This document shows positions 30,441 to 40,178 of a stretch of DNA of 64,000 bases, piece by piece (position 1 is the stretch's first letter; the number at the start of each line of letters is the position of its first letter). The position numbers and the translations under genes are program-made. The DNA is taken from positions 124,001-188,000 of the forward strand of contig NZ_CP021781.1 of NCBI RefSeq assembly GCF_003290445.1, given 5' to 3'. Below the pieces are notes generated by a model, which worked only from the letters and a program-made list of their open reading frames with translations, was not told where the DNA came from and did not search any database. The stretch is from Francisella adeliensis. Lineage in GTDB: Bacteria > Pseudomonadota > Gammaproteobacteria > Francisellales > Francisellaceae.

Positions 30441-30977
30441 ATGTCAAGAATAGGTAAAAAACCTGTTGCTATTCCAAGCGGTGTTACAATTAGTATAGCT
30501 GCTGGTAATGCTGTTGAGGTTAAAGGAGCTAAAGCTACTTTAAATAAAACTTTCTCAAGAGATGTAACATTTAATGTTGCTGAGAATGAAGCTACTATCA
30601 CACCTAATAACAACAGTAAAAACGCTGTTGCTCAATCAGGTACTGCAAGAGCTATATTAAATAATATGGTTGAAGGTGTTAGTAAAGGTTTTGAGAAAAA
30701 GCTTAAAATTATTGGTGTTGGTTATCGTGCGAAAGCTCAAGGTACTGACTTAAACCTAACTTTAGGTTTTTCACATCCTGTAGTTTATAGTCTTCCTCAA
30801 GGTATAACTGCTGAAACTCCAACTCCTACAGAAATCGTACTGAAAGGTGCTGATAAGGAAGTTTTAGGTAAAGTAGCTGCTGAGATAAGAGATTATAGAA
30901 AACCTGAGCCTTATAAAGGTAAAGGTGTGCGTTACGAAGACGAATACGTAGCTAAAAAAGAAGCTAAGAAGAAGTAA
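30441..30977 (+). CDS. rplF: 50S ribosomal protein L6
   Basis: Two-domain protein near the factor-binding site, 178 residues, with the C-terminal R[12 protein letters not shown] motif intact. GGAGG lies upstream of the ATG. Confidence 0.97.
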   Translation: MSRIGKKPVAIPSGVTISIAAGNAVEVKGAKATLNKTFSRDVTFNVAENEATITPNNNSKNAVAQSGTARAILNNMVEGVSKGFEKKLKIIGVGYRAKAQGTDLNLTLGFSHPVVYSLPQGITAETPTPTEIVLKGADKEVLGKVAAEIRDYRKPEPYKGKGVRYEDEYVAKKEAKKK

Positions 30978-30991
30978 AGGATAGTATTATT

Positions 30992-31345
30992 ATGAATAAG
31001 AAAACTTCTCGTTTAAGTCGTAGCAAGCGTACTAGAATTAAACTTAGAGAGCTAGGTCATGAAAGACTTTGCGTATATAGAACACCTAAGCATATTTATG
31101 CTCAAGTGATCTCTGGTGATGGTTCTACTGTATTAGCTGCTGCATCTACTGTAGAAAAAGATATCAAAGAAAAATGCAAATATACTGGTAATGTTCAATC
31201 AGCAATTGTTGTTGGTGAAGCTATTGCTAAAATTTGTAAAGACAAAGGTATCGAGAAAGTTGCTTTTGATAGATCTGGGTTTAAATATCATGGTCGTGTA
31301 AAAGCATTGGCTGACTCTGCTAGAGAGCACGGCTTACAGTTTTAA
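30992..31345 (+). CDS. rplR: 50S ribosomal protein L18
   Basis: 5S rRNA-binding protein, 117 residues, with the conserved [17 protein letters not shown] segment. Confidence 0.97.
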   Translation: MNKKTSRLSRSKRTRIKLRELGHERLCVYRTPKHIYAQVISGDGSTVLAAASTVEKDIKEKCKYTGNVQSAIVVGEAIAKICKDKGIEKVAFDRSGFKYHGRVKALADSAREHGLQF

Positions 31346-31370
31346 TAAATAAATATGGTGATTATTCATT

Positions 31371-31871
31371 ATGTCTAATGAAGTAAAAAAGAACGATGAG
31401 CTAATTGAAAAATTAGTTAGTGTCAAAAGACACTCTAAAACAGTTAAAGGCGGCAGAATCATGAGCTTTGCAGCACTAACTGTTGTGGGTGACGGTAAAG
31501 GCAAAGTAGGAATAGGTAGAGGTAAGTCGAGAGAAGTGCCTGTTGCTATCCAAAAAGCTATGGAAGACGCTAAAAGAAACATGGTATCAGTAAACTTAAA
31601 TAATGATACGTTATGGTACTCTACTATGTCTAACCACGGAGCTTCTAAGGTTTATATGCAACCTGCTTCTGCTGGTACAGGTATTATTGCTGGTGGTGCT
31701 ATGCGTTCAGTTTTTGAAGTTGTTGGTGTACACAACGTATTAGCAAAAACATATGGATCAACAAATCCAGTGAATGTTGTAAGAGCTACTATTGCTGGCT
31801 TAGCTAAAATTAATTCACCAGAACAGATGGCTGATAAAAGAGGCCTATCTGTTGAAGATATTCAGGGGTAA
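31371..31871 (+). CDS. rpsE: 30S ribosomal protein S5
   Basis: Accuracy and mRNA-helicase protein, 166 residues, with V-K-G-G-R-x-x-S-F and the [10 protein letters not shown] loop, where spectinomycin-resistance changes occur; it looks wild-type in pattern. Confidence 0.97.
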   Translation: MSNEVKKNDELIEKLVSVKRHSKTVKGGRIMSFAALTVVGDGKGKVGIGRGKSREVPVAIQKAMEDAKRNMVSVNLNNDTLWYSTMSNHGASKVYMQPASAGTGIIAGGAMRSVFEVVGVHNVLAKTYGSTNPVNVVRATIAGLAKINSPEQMADKRGLSVEDIQG

Positions 31872-31877
31872 TTGATT

Positions 31878-32063
31878 ATGAGTGAAGCTAAAACATTTAA
31901 AGTTACTTTAGTAAAAAGCTTAATTGGCCGTAAGCAAAACCATATAGCATCTGCTAGAGGTCTTGGCTTAAGAAAAATAAACCACACAGTAGAAGTAGTT
32001 GATACTCCTGAAAATCGTGGAATGGCTAATAAAATATATTACATGGTTAAAATAGAGGGGTAG
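31878..32063 (+). CDS. rpmD: 50S ribosomal protein L30
   Basis: 61 residues from ATG 31878, with the L30 core T-L-V-K-S-L-I-G and [13 protein letters not shown] at 31864-31868 lies nine bases upstream of this ATG. The in-frame TTG directly after the rpsE stop is too close to that site. Confidence 0.95.
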   Translation: MSEAKTFKVTLVKSLIGRKQNHIASARGLGLRKINHTVEVVDTPENRGMANKIYYMVKIEG

Positions 32064-32067
32064 TATA

Positions 32068-32502
32068 ATGAAATTAAATACAATCGCTCCTGCTGCTGGC
32101 TCAAAAAGCGCGCCTAAAAGACTTGGTCGTGGTATCGGAAGTGGCTTCGGCAAAACTTCTGGTAAAGGACACAAAGGTCAAAAAGCTCGTTCAGGTGGCT
32201 ATCATAAGGTAGGTTTTGAAGGTGGTCAAATGCCTTTGCAAAGAAGATTACCAAAATTTGGTTTTACTTCACCAACTAAAAGATTTGCAGCTGAAGTTAG
32301 GCTACATGAATTAAATAATGTAGATGCTGATGTTGTAACAATTGATGTGCTTAAAGATCTTGGTCTTATAAGAAAAGATATCAAATCAGTTAAAGTAATA
32401 GCTTCTGGTGAAATCACTAAAGCTGTTAGCCTTCAGGGTATAGCTTGCACAAAAGGTGCGAAAGAAGCTATCGAAAAAGCTGGTGGTAAAATAGAAGAGT
32501 AA
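32068..32502 (+). CDS. rplO: 50S ribosomal protein L15
   Basis: Late-assembly protein, 144 residues, with the Gly/Arg/Lys-rich N-terminal tail ([18 protein letters not shown]) and the E-G-G-Q-M-P-L segment. secY starts ten bases after its stop. Confidence 0.97.
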   Translation: MKLNTIAPAAGSKSAPKRLGRGIGSGFGKTSGKGHKGQKARSGGYHKVGFEGGQMPLQRRLPKFGFTSPTKRFAAEVRLHELNNVDADVVTIDVLKDLGLIRKDIKSVKVIASGEITKAVSLQGIACTKGAKEAIEKAGGKIEE

Positions 32503-32512
32503 GATCAACGAT

Positions 32513-33838
32513 ATGTCTAAGTTTAATGGTGCTCAAGGTACAGGAGAATTAAGGTCTCGATTAATTTTTGTAGTTATCGCGATACTTGTGTTTAGGTTGG
32601 GAGTATATATTCCTATACCAAATATAGATCCTACAAAGCTAGTTGAAATTATATCAAAACAAAGTTCATCAGGCACAGGTGGTTTGATGAGCATGTTTAA
32701 TATGTTCTCTGGTGGTGCTCTTACTCAAATGAGTATATTTGCCCTTGGTGTGATGCCATATATTTCTGCCTCAATTATATTTCAAATGCTGTCAGCAGTT
32801 TATCCGAAATTTATTGAGTTAAAGAAAGAGGGTGAATCTGGTCAAAAGAAAATCACTCAATATACTAGATATTTGACACTTGCTCTATCATTGGTTCAGT
32901 CATTAGGTATAGTGGCGTTCGTATTGCATCAAGATGGTTTGGTTACTACAAATAATATGGGTTTATTTTACCTTACTACTGTAGTATCTGTAACAACAGG
33001 AAGTATGTTTTTGATGTGGCTAGGTGAGCAAATCAGTGAAAGAGGTGTAGGAAACGGTATTTCACTACTAATCTTCTCTGGTATTGTTGCAAACCTTCCA
33101 TTTGAAATTTCAAATACTTTATCTCAAGCTAACCAACATGTGATTTCGTATCTGTCTGTTTGGGTTCTTTTAATATTATTATTGTTGGTTATAGCATTTG
33201 TAGTATTTATGGAAAGTGCTCAAAGAAAGATTACTGTTAATTATGCGAAAAGACAGCAGGGCAGAAAAATGTATGCTGCGCAGACTAGTCATCTTCCATT
33301 GAAGCTTAACATGGCCGGTGTAATTCCAGCGATTTTTGCTTCTTCGATTTTGATGGTTCCTGGTGTGTTATTCGGCTGGTTATCAAGCTACGGTTCATTA
33401 AACTGGATGGCAGATGTATCAGAAATGTTACAGCCAGGTAGTATTCTTTATACAGTTGTATTTGCTGCTACGATTATATTCTTTTGTTTCTTCTACACTT
33501 CTTTAGTATTTAATCCTAAAGAAACGGCGGATAATCTTAAGAAATCTGGTGCTTATATTTCTGGTGTAAGACCTGGCGAGCAAACTGCCAAATATATTGA
33601 TGCAGTAATGACTAGATTAACTTTAGTTGGATCTTTATACATCACAGCTATATGTTTGTTACCAATATTTGTAGTGAAATTCTTCGCAAGTGGGCTTTCA
33701 TTCACTTTTGGTGGAACATCTTTACTAATCGTAGTTGTGGTTATGATGGACTTTATGGCTCAAGTAAGATCACATATGATGTCTACTCAATATGATTCGC
33801 TTCTTAAAAAAGCAAATCTTAATGGCAAGAGACAATAA
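32513..33838 (+). CDS. secY: preprotein translocase subunit SecY
   Basis: Channel of the Sec translocon, 441 residues with ten membrane helices. Plug and pore regions are present: [18 protein letters not shown] near residue 65, and the [13 protein letters not shown] loop near 335 that meets SecA. It lies at the end of the spc operon, coupled to rplO. Confidence 0.98.
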   Translation: MSKFNGAQGTGELRSRLIFVVIAILVFRLGVYIPIPNIDPTKLVEIISKQSSSGTGGLMSMFNMFSGGALTQMSIFALGVMPYISASIIFQMLSAVYPKFIELKKEGESGQKKITQYTRYLTLALSLVQSLGIVAFVLHQDGLVTTNNMGLFYLTTVVSVTTGSMFLMWLGEQISERGVGNGISLLIFSGIVANLPFEISNTLSQANQHVISYLSVWVLLILLLLVIAFVVFMESAQRKITVNYAKRQQGRKMYAAQTSHLPLKLNMAGVIPAIFASSILMVPGVLFGWLSSYGSLNWMADVSEMLQPGSILYTVVFAATIIFFCFFYTSLVFNPKETADNLKKSGAYISGVRPGEQTAKYIDAVMTRLTLVGSLYITAICLLPIFVVKFFASGLSFTFGGTSLLIVVVVMMDFMAQVRSHMMSTQYDSLLKKANLNGKRQ

Positions 33839-33858
33839 ATAATTTTTGGAGAAATATA

Positions 33859-33972
33859 ATGAAAGTTAGAGCTTCAGTTAAAAAAATGTGTAGAAACTGT
33901 AAAGTTATTAAGCGTAACAGAGTTGTTCGCGTAATATGTACAGACCCTAGACATAAGCAAAGACAAGGTTAA
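33859..33972 (+). CDS. rpmJ: 50S ribosomal protein L36
   Basis: 37-residue zinc-ribbon ribosomal protein, start M-K-V-R-A-S-V-K, with ligands C11, C14, C27 and H32. It is therefore the zinc-binding form. TTGGAGA precedes the ATG by seven to twelve bases. It sits between secY and rpsM in the usual order. Being very short, it is easy to miss. Confidence 0.95.
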
Positions 33973-33980
33973 TAAGTCTG

Positions 33981-34044
33981 GCTTTATAAATAAAGCTTGA
34001 TTATTTGTTATTAAAAAGTTATTCTAGCAAGTTACAAATTGCTA
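33981..34044 (+). other. structured gap between rpmJ and rpsM
   Basis: Two small hairpins: GCTTTA/TAAAGC (33981-33986 with 33991-33996) and TAGCAA/TTGCTA (34025-34030 with 34039-34044). This is the place of the S4-controlled alpha-operon leader in gammaproteobacteria. I could not confirm the pseudoknot by eye. Confidence 0.35.
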
Positions 34045-34087
34045 AATAGCACTAAAAATAAGAATAATAATTATTAGGAGTGAATAA

Positions 34088-34444
34088 ATGGCTCGTATAG
34101 CTGGTGTTAATATACCTGTTCATAAACATGCGGTAATTGGATTAACTTCAATTTATGGTATAGGTAAAACTAGAGCAATTCAAATTTGCGAAAACTGCAA
34201 AGTTGATCAATCTGTTAAAATTAAAGATTTAACAGAAGCACAAGTTGAAAGCTTAAGAACAGAGGTTGCTAAGTATACTGTTGAAGGTGACTTGCGTCGT
34301 AATGTCTCTATGGACATTAAAAGACTTATGGACTTAGGTTGTGTTAGAGGAAGAAGACATCGTCGTAGTCTTCCTGTAAGAGGACAGAGAACGAAGACAA
34401 ATGCTCGTACTCGTAAGGGTCCAAGAAAGCCTATAAAGGCATAA
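34088..34444 (+). CDS. rpsM: 30S ribosomal protein S13
   Basis: 30S head protein bridging to the 50S subunit, 118 residues, starting A-R-I-A-G-V-N-I-P and ending with the basic tail [15 protein letters not shown] lies upstream. First gene of the alpha part. Confidence 0.97.
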   Translation: MARIAGVNIPVHKHAVIGLTSIYGIGKTRAIQICENCKVDQSVKIKDLTEAQVESLRTEVAKYTVEGDLRRNVSMDIKRLMDLGCVRGRRHRRSLPVRGQRTKTNARTRKGPRKPIKA

Positions 34445-34480
34445 TATAATTATAACTATAACGAATTAAAGGTAGATTAT

Positions 34481-34870
34481 ATGGCTAAGTCTGTTAGATC
34501 ATCAAAAAAGAAAGTAAAAAGAGTAGTTACTGATGCAGTAGCTCATATTTACTCTTCTTTTAATAACACTATAGTAACTATTACAGATAGACAAGGTAAT
34601 GCGTTATCTTGGGCTACTTCTGGTGGTAGTGGCTTTAGAGGTTCAAGAAAAAGTACACCATTTGCAGCACAGATAGCTGCAGAAAGAGCGGTTGATGCTG
34701 CTTTAGAGTATGGTGTTAAGAATGTAGATGTTTTAGTGAAAGGACCAGGTTCAGGTAGAGATTCAGCAGTTAGAGCTTTAAATGCTAAAAATTTAAAAGT
34801 TACTAGCATCACTGATGTAACTCCATTACCACACAATGGTTGTCGTCCTCCTAAAAAGCGTCGTGTATAA
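34481..34870 (+). CDS. rpsK: 30S ribosomal protein S11
   Basis: Platform protein, 129 residues, with the conserved [15 protein letters not shown] and C-terminal [12 protein letters not shown] segments. Confidence 0.97.
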   Translation: MAKSVRSSKKKVKRVVTDAVAHIYSSFNNTIVTITDRQGNALSWATSGGSGFRGSRKSTPFAAQIAAERAVDAALEYGVKNVDVLVKGPGSGRDSAVRALNAKNLKVTSITDVTPLPHNGCRPPKKRRV

Positions 34871-34889
34871 TATTTAAAGGGAATTAATA

Positions 34890-35510
34890 ATGGCTAGATA
34901 TCTAGGACCTAAATGTAAGCTTGCTAGAAGAGAAGGTACAGACTTATTTTTAAAAAGTGGCGTAAAAGCTAACGATGAAAAGTGCAAAATGAATACTGCA
35001 CCGGGTCAACATGGTGCAAGAAGAGCGCGCCTTTCTGACTATGGTTTACAGTTAAGAGAAAAGCAAAAAGTTCGTCGTATGTACGGTGTTTTAGAAAAGC
35101 AGTTTAAAAAGTACTACTTAGAAGCTAACAGAAGAAAAGGTAATACTGGTGCTACATTACTTGAGATTTTAGAATCAAGATTAGACAATGTTGTATACAG
35201 AATGGGTTTTGCTTCTACAAGAGCAGAAGCTAGACAGTTAGTTGTACATAAAGGCATAGTCGTAAATGGACATACTTGCAATGTACCTTCAGCTCAAATT
35301 AAAGCTGGTGATGTTGTGTCTGTTCGTGAGAAAGCTAAAAAGCAACTTAGAATACAAAATGCTGTTGAACTTGCTAAGCAAAGACAGGAACTTTCTTGGA
35401 TTGATGTTAACACTGATTCATTAGAAGGTAACATGAAAGCTTCTCCAGATAGATCTGAATTATCTTCAGATATCAATGAACAATTAATTATTGAGCTTTA
35501 CTCTAAGTAA
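34890..35510 (+). CDS. rpsD: 30S ribosomal protein S4
   Basis: Primary assembly protein and usual repressor of the alpha operon, 206 residues, same length as E. coli S4, with the S4 RNA-binding domain around residues 95-160 ([11 protein letters not shown]) and the L-I-I-E-L-Y-S-K end. No full N-terminal zinc motif. Confidence 0.98.
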   Translation: MARYLGPKCKLARREGTDLFLKSGVKANDEKCKMNTAPGQHGARRARLSDYGLQLREKQKVRRMYGVLEKQFKKYYLEANRRKGNTGATLLEILESRLDNVVYRMGFASTRAEARQLVVHKGIVVNGHTCNVPSAQIKAGDVVSVREKAKKQLRIQNAVELAKQRQELSWIDVNTDSLEGNMKASPDRSELSSDINEQLIIELYSK

Positions 35511-35572
35511 TAATTATTAAATTATTTCTTTTAGTTGCTTATTTATAGCCTTATCTCAAGGGGATTTTTTTA

Positions 35573-36544
35573 GTGAGTAATAATAATTCAAAAAAGGATT
35601 TTATACCTAATATTCAACTTACAGAAGAGTTGGGCGCTTTTGGTTATAAAGTACAACTTTCTCCAGTTGAAAAAGGTATGGCTCATATCCTTGGTAATTC
35701 AATTAGAAGAGTACTTCTTTCATCATTGCCTGGTGCATCTATTATCAAAGTAAACATTAAAGATGTTTTGCATGAATATTCTGCATTAGAAGATGTTAAA
35801 GAAGATGTGGTTGAAATAGCTACAAATTTAAAAAAAGTAGCGATTAAACTAGATGACAATATTGAAAACGCTGAGTTAGAGTTGTCTGTTGATAAGTTGG
35901 GTGTTGTTACTGCTGGAGATTTTAAAACATCTACCGGTATAGAAATAGTAAACATTAACCAACCAATAGCTACACTAACAAGTAAAAGAGAATTTGCTCT
36001 AGTTGCAACTGTAGAAAAAGGAAGAAACATAGGTATTCTTTCTACTTTACCTACAAAGCTTGAGCAAATAGGCGACATTGCTGTAGATTCAGACTTTAAT
36101 CCAATCAAAAGGGTTGCGTTTGAAGTTTTAGAAAACGGTGAAAGCGAAACCCTTGAACTTTTTGTTAAAACTAATGGAACTGTTGAACCTTTAGCAGCTG
36201 TGACTACAGCTCTAGAGTATTTTTGTGAGCAAGTATCTGTATTTGTATCACTTAAAGTTCCTAGTCAAGGTAGATCGGGGGATCCTTTGGCGGATTCTAA
36301 TATTGACCCAATGTTACTAAAACCAATTGATGATTTAGAGCTTACTGTTAGATCTTCTAACTGTTTAAGAGCTGAAAATATCAAGTATCTTGGTGATTTG
36401 GTACAGTATTCTGAGTCACAGTTGATGAAAATACCTAATTTAGGTAAGAAATCTCTAACAGAGATTAAACAAATTTTAATAGACAACAGTTTAACTCTAG
36501 GTGTTCAAATAGAGAACTTTAGAGAACTTGTTGAAGGTAAATAA
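35573..36544 (+). CDS. rpoA: RNA polymerase alpha subunit
   Basis: Alpha subunit, 323 residues, GTG start at 35573 with AAGGGG nine bases upstream. The N-terminal dimer domain is complete; the C-terminal domain starts near residue 245. The [10 protein letters not shown] segment carries Arg260, equivalent to E. coli Arg265, so UP-element DNA binding should be kept, as should N-L-G-K-K-S-L. Francisella is known for having two different alpha genes; this one, in the ribosomal operon, would be rpoA1. The second is not in this window. Confidence 0.97.
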   Translation: MSNNNSKKDFIPNIQLTEELGAFGYKVQLSPVEKGMAHILGNSIRRVLLSSLPGASIIKVNIKDVLHEYSALEDVKEDVVEIATNLKKVAIKLDDNIENAELELSVDKLGVVTAGDFKTSTGIEIVNINQPIATLTSKREFALVATVEKGRNIGILSTLPTKLEQIGDIAVDSDFNPIKRVAFEVLENGESETLELFVKTNGTVEPLAAVTTALEYFCEQVSVFVSLKVPSQGRSGDPLADSNIDPMLLKPIDDLELTVRSSNCLRAENIKYLGDLVQYSESQLMKIPNLGKKSLTEIKQILIDNSLTLGVQIENFRELVEGK

Positions 36545-36587
36545 TATATAGTAATCAAATAATATTAACTATAAAGGAGTTATTACT

Positions 36588-37025
36588 ATGAGACATCGCA
36601 TGAAAGGAAGAAAATTTGGTAGAACTAGTAGTCACAGAAAAGCTATGTTTAAAAACATGTCTGCTTCTTTGATTAACCATGAGCTAATCAAAACTACACT
36701 TCCAAAAGCAAAAGAACTTAGAACTATTGTTGAGCCATTAATCACATTAGCTAAGAGAGAATTCAAATTAAGAAATGAACTTGATGTAAACTCTAATGAG
36801 TTCAAAGCTCAATCAGTTGCATTAAGAAGACAAGCTTTCAATTTCTTAAGAAATAAAGCAGCAGTAACTAAGCTTTTTGAAGAGTTTGGTACTCGTTATG
36901 CTGAAAGAGCTGGTGGTTATACAAGAATCCTTAAGTGTGGTTTTAGATTTGGTGATAAAGCTCCTATGGCTTTCATCGAATTAATTGATCGTCCAGAAGT
37001 TGACGAAGCTGTTGAAGCTGAGTAA
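36588..37025 (+). CDS. rplQ: 50S ribosomal protein L17
   Basis: 145 residues, starting [12 protein letters not shown], with the conserved H-R-K-A-M-F-K-N-M segment; slightly longer than E. coli L17 (127) through an acidic C-terminal tail. Last gene of the ribosomal supercluster; I see no clear terminator after it. Confidence 0.97.
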   Translation: MRHRMKGRKFGRTSSHRKAMFKNMSASLINHELIKTTLPKAKELRTIVEPLITLAKREFKLRNELDVNSNEFKAQSVALRRQAFNFLRNKAAVTKLFEEFGTRYAERAGGYTRILKCGFRFGDKAPMAFIELIDRPEVDEAVEAE

Positions 37026-37116
37026 TTCATAATAATATTCTAATACTGTTTTTCTTATATTTTCTCTCTTAAATCTTTGCTAAAATTAAGACTATTATTT
37101 AACTAAATCTTAAATT

Positions 37117-37806
37117 ATGAAGCAAAAAATCTATCAGTTTGTTATTATTATTCTAGTCATAATAAATTCAATGACATTAATTGCGCAAGTTGATTATGGG
37201 GATGTTGATTATTTAGATTATGTAAATACAACATTTTCAGTTGTTTTTTCAATTGAGTATCTTATTAGGTTGTTGTGCTCAAGAAAAAGATTGAGATTTA
37301 TTTTTCAATTTTATAATATTGTTGATTTTATAGCTATATTTTTGCCACTTATTTTAGGATTATTTGGAGTTAGCTCACAAGAGCTTATAGTGCTTCGACT
37401 TCTGAGAGTCTTTAAAATTTTTCAAAATAGTTCCATTATGGATAGATTGATTAAAGTATTTAAAAAGATCTATCTTGAGTTATTAGTTTCTTACTGTTTG
37501 ATTTTTGTTATTTTAATCATCTCATGTGTGATGATGTACTATGCTGAACATGAAGCCCAACCACAGGTCTTTTCGACTATATCTAATACGCTTTGGTGGG
37601 GAGTTACTACTCTTACAACAGTGGGTTATGGAGATATGTATCCAGTAACATTACTTGGGAGAATTATTGCAACACTGCTTTCAATGTTGGGTATAGGAGT
37701 CTTTGCGATTCCTAGTGGCTTAATTGGAGCATCATTTATCGATGAGATGAGAGAGGAACGAGAGCTAAAACTTAACGAAAAAAAAGTTAATTCTATTGGC
37801 GATTAG
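37117..37806 (+). CDS. voltage-gated-type potassium channel
   Basis: Inner-membrane K+ channel, 229 residues, with six hydrophobic helices. The helix near residues 88-103 carries regularly spaced Arg/Lys (R94, R97, K100), an S4-like sensor though with few charges. The selectivity filter is T168-V-G-Y-G-D173, after a W-W-G-V-T-T-L-T pore helix. The C-terminus is a short charged tail with no RCK or cyclic-nucleotide domain, so the channel is compact. It is on the same strand as rplQ but 91 bases away. Its last 14 bases overlap the 3' end of queF on the other strand, a convergent arrangement. Confidence 0.9.
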   Translation: MKQKIYQFVIIILVIINSMTLIAQVDYGDVDYLDYVNTTFSVVFSIEYLIRLLCSRKRLRFIFQFYNIVDFIAIFLPLILGLFGVSSQELIVLRLLRVFKIFQNSSIMDRLIKVFKKIYLELLVSYCLIFVILIISCVMMYYAEHEAQPQVFSTISNTLWWGVTTLTTVGYGDMYPVTLLGRIIATLLSMLGIGVFAIPSGLIGASFIDEMREERELKLNEKKVNSIGD

Positions 37807-38701
37807 TCTTATAGATGTTTTCATTAGAGAAATATTTCAACATTTTGTCATTGACGATATTTTTAGTGTATCTGATTGGGTTGATGTCAATACCACCTCT
37901 GCGCGTGTATAAACACTGTACAAGTAGCTCCTGTGGCTCAAACTTTGTGTATATGTTGTGATATATGCTTTCAGAGATTTCTTCATGGAAATGCTGTTCT
38001 TTGCGCATACTAGTAATGTGACGAAGTAGACTTTCTTCTGTTGGCAATTTTTTTCCTTTTATATGAATATATACATCACCCCAATCAGGCTGATTAGTTA
38101 CCCTACAGTTAGATCTTAATAGAGCTGAGTGAATTCTCAATGTTTGAACTTCTTCATAGTGTTGAATCACTAGAGAGTGATTTGAGCTTTGATCAATTTC
38201 AATATCTAAGTCATCAATGTTTTTAAAATCACAATGTGATATCGGAATTTCTATAAGATTTGGTATGTTCACATCATAAATTTTCACTTTGATATTTTTT
38301 TCATCAATTTTTAATTGTAGGTCCTTGGTGATGATATTTTCAAGCTCATAAATAAGGTCTTCCTTTGTTACTCCCTTTAGTTTGCAAAGGTTAAAAGAAT
38401 TTAGGTATAACTTTAAACTTTTTGACTCTACAATATTTATAGAGTCTGCAGGGAAAAATATCTTCATGATACCAACAAATGGTTTACCCTTGGCATTTAT
38501 TGTAGAAAGCTCATAGCAGTTCCATACATCGAAGCCTTTGAATAAATTTTGATCTATACCATGAGACTCTCTATTAAGACTTCTTGGTATTGCTACTAAT
38601 AAAGAATTATCTATATTCTCAGGAGCAATATAGCTTGCCATTTTGTTGTTTAAACTATCTTTGCCTAAGAATTTAGCAGCGATTTCGTTAGTATTTTTCA
38701 T
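37793..38701 (-). CDS. queF: NADPH-dependent 7-cyano-7-deazaguanine reductase (QueF, long form)
   Basis: Reduces preQ0 to preQ1, the precursor that TGT puts into tRNA for queuosine. 302 residues, the two-domain form like E. coli QueF (282). The QueF motif E-S-K-S-L-K is at 92-97, and the catalytic Cys199 with its Asp lies in S-N-C-R-V-T-N-Q-P-D-W-G-D. The ATG at 38701 begins M-K-N-T-N-E-I. It sits 7.5 kb from queE, queD, folE and queC on the opposite strand, so the pathway is grouped but not in one operon. Its end overlaps the K+ channel end by 14 bases. Confidence 0.93.
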   Translation of the reverse strand: MKNTNEIAAKFLGKDSLNNKMASYIAPENIDNSLLVAIPRSLNRESHGIDQNLFKGFDVWNCYELSTINAKGKPFVGIMKIFFPADSINIVESKSLKLYLNSFNLCKLKGVTKEDLIYELENIITKDLQLKIDEKNIKVKIYDVNIPNLIEIPISHCDFKNIDDLDIEIDQSSNHSLVIQHYEEVQTLRIHSALLRSNCRVTNQPDWGDVYIHIKGKKLPTEESLLRHITSMRKEQHFHEEISESIYHNIYTKFEPQELLVQCLYTRRGGIDINPIRYTKNIVNDKMLKYFSNENIYKTNRQ

Positions 38702-38817
38702 ATCTTTAAGTTTTAGAAATAATTTGATTATGTGAAATTATACATTGAGGTTTGTAGAGAGAAAATATAATAATGAAATTTTATTGTAAGAAGAATTTGC
38801 AGAACTGATAGGTTTTA

Positions 38818-39345
38818 TTAATGTACGCTCCAAGCAATTTCTACAAATAAGAATAATGTAGTGTAAATACCCATAAAAATGAAAGGCATATATATTTCTA
38901 AGATTCTAATCGGTTTAAATGAACCTTTTTCTTCAGCAATATGTTCTTCTGTTAACCAAACTCTTGATGGCAGGCGTCTTTCCAGAGATGGTACAATACT
39001 GCTTTTTATTTGAATATGGTGTCTGAAAAATCTTATAATTTTCCACCAAGAGTAACAAAAGACCAATCCAGCAAAATAAGGAATACTTACTAGTACTCCT
39101 GAAGGAGGATTTTCTACATTTATGTTATTACTAACCGCAAGAGCAACTATACCGACTAACATTAGGTTAACAACTAAGAAGAAAAGGTTAATTACTATTC
39201 TTCGGAAATTTGTTTTATCTGTTAGTTCAACATAAATTCTATACTGCTCTATTAAAAGAGAGTTATATTGCTCATTAGATAAGTTACTTTCATCTTCATT
39301 ACTCCACAACTTATCTTGAATTTCTTTATGGCTTATCTTTTCCAT
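38818..39345 (-). CDS. RipA-family membrane protein
   Basis: Inner-membrane protein of 175 residues from the ATG at 39345, which has AAAGGA at good spacing; an upstream in-frame ATG at 39372 lacks one. Hydrophobic segments lie near residues 50-72, 83-104 and 150-170, with a conserved-looking cytoplasmic part between (W-W-K-I-I-R-F, then L-E-R-R-L-P). The order Y-R-I-Y-V-E-L-x-D-K...F-F-L...W-W-K-I-I-R...L-E-R-R-L-P...E-I-Y-M-P-F-I-F matches, from memory, the family named for Francisella RipA, an oligomeric membrane protein needed for growth inside host cells. I cannot say whether this is the RipA orthologue or a paralogue. It stands alone between queF and tsaC. Confidence 0.6.
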   Translation of the reverse strand: MEKISHKEIQDKLWSNEDESNLSNEQYNSLLIEQYRIYVELTDKTNFRRIVINLFFLVVNLMLVGIVALAVSNNINVENPPSGVLVSIPYFAGLVFCYSWWKIIRFFRHHIQIKSSIVPSLERRLPSRVWLTEEHIAEEKGSFKPIRILEIYMPFIFMGIYTTLFLFVEIAWSVH

Positions 39346-39505
39346 TTTTTTCCTTTGAGGTGAAATATTCATACACCTATAATCCTATTATATTTTAGGT
39401 TATTTATCAAACTTTTCTACTTGTTTAATTTTATGCGACTCACTATGCGTGTTAATGTTTTATATATGCTTGTAATAATTATATATCTAGCTAGCATTAG
39501 AGTAA

Positions 39506-40048
39506 CTATCGAATTTTTTCACCAGTAATTAGGTTTATAATATTTGATGGCTTAGTTTGGGAAACAGGAGTTTTCAATACAAGAATATCTTTAAATATTT
39601 TATTTATGAATACTGAATTATTAATAAATTCTTCCCCAGAGAGATTTGCACTAGTTGAAATAATGGCACAGTTAAGACTCGAGCATATTTTTTCAACAGT
39701 TTTTGTTTTAACTATTCTTATAGCAACGGTAGGTCTTCCTCCTGTAAGCCAAAAAAATTCACTCTTAGCTGGCACAATCCATGTGGTCGGGGTTGATATG
39801 GGGATCTGAATTAACTTTAATTGTTCGTTTGTTAGTTTTTCTATATCTATATATTTATTAATATGATTAAAATCATGAGATATAATTATAAACCCTTTAC
39901 TTGAATCACGGTTTTTAAGGTTTATGATTTTTTCGACGCTAGACTGTTTTATTAGGCAGCTTAGACCATAAACTGTGTCTGTAGGTATAGAGACCACATT
40001 GTTATTTTTTAGCTCGTTAATAATGGTGGTTATATTTCTCGTTAGCAT
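39506..40048 (-). CDS. tsaC: TsaC/YrdC-family threonylcarbamoyl-AMP synthase
   Basis: Makes threonylcarbamoyl-AMP from Thr, bicarbonate and ATP for the t6A37 modification of tRNAs reading ANN codons. From the Met at 40048 it has 180 residues, near E. coli TsaC (190), and begins L-T-R-N-I-T-T-I-I-N-E-L. The substrate pocket I-P-T-D-T-V-Y-G-L and the later S-T-S-A-N-L-S-G are present. A longer reading from 40108 would start in the T-run of the rpsA terminator, so I reject it. No good ribosome site is seen for 40048, so the start is uncertain. Confidence 0.85.
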   Translation of the reverse strand: MLTRNITTIINELKNNNVVSIPTDTVYGLSCLIKQSSVEKIINLKNRDSSKGFIIISHDFNHINKYIDIEKLTNEQLKLIQIPISTPTTWIVPAKSEFFWLTGGRPTVAIRIVKTKTVEKICSSLNCAIISTSANLSGEEFINNSVFINKIFKDILVLKTPVSQTKPSNIINLITGEKIR

Positions 40049-40108
40049 TATTGTTGATATTAGAGTAAGTCGGTGCAATAGCTTATATTTTATACTTTTA
40101 ACAGACAT

Positions 40109-40142
40109 AAAAAAACCTGTAAACTAAGTTATAGCTTACAGG
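40109..40142 (-). terminator. intrinsic terminator of rpsA
   Basis: On the minus strand CCTGTAA (40142-40136) pairs with TTACAGG (40122-40116) around a 13-base loop that can itself pair (CTA/TAG), then seven T residues (40115-40109). It lies 36 bases after the rpsA stop and directly before the tsaC reading frame. Confidence 0.85.
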
Positions 40143-40178
40143 CCTATATAAAATTAGAAGTTTTAGAATTTAAGTGAA

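Noticed and set aside
33973-34087. tRNA or small RNA between rpmJ and rpsM
   Set aside because: No cloverleaf or CCA-type end; only short A+T-rich hairpins.
37793-37806. frameshift or wrong stop at the K+ channel/queF overlap
   Set aside because: Both frames are full length for their families; a 14-base tail-to-tail overlap is normal.
40049-40108. 20-codon N-terminal extension of tsaC
   Set aside because: Its ATG abuts the T-run of the rpsA terminator and the residues do not resemble a TsaC N-terminus.
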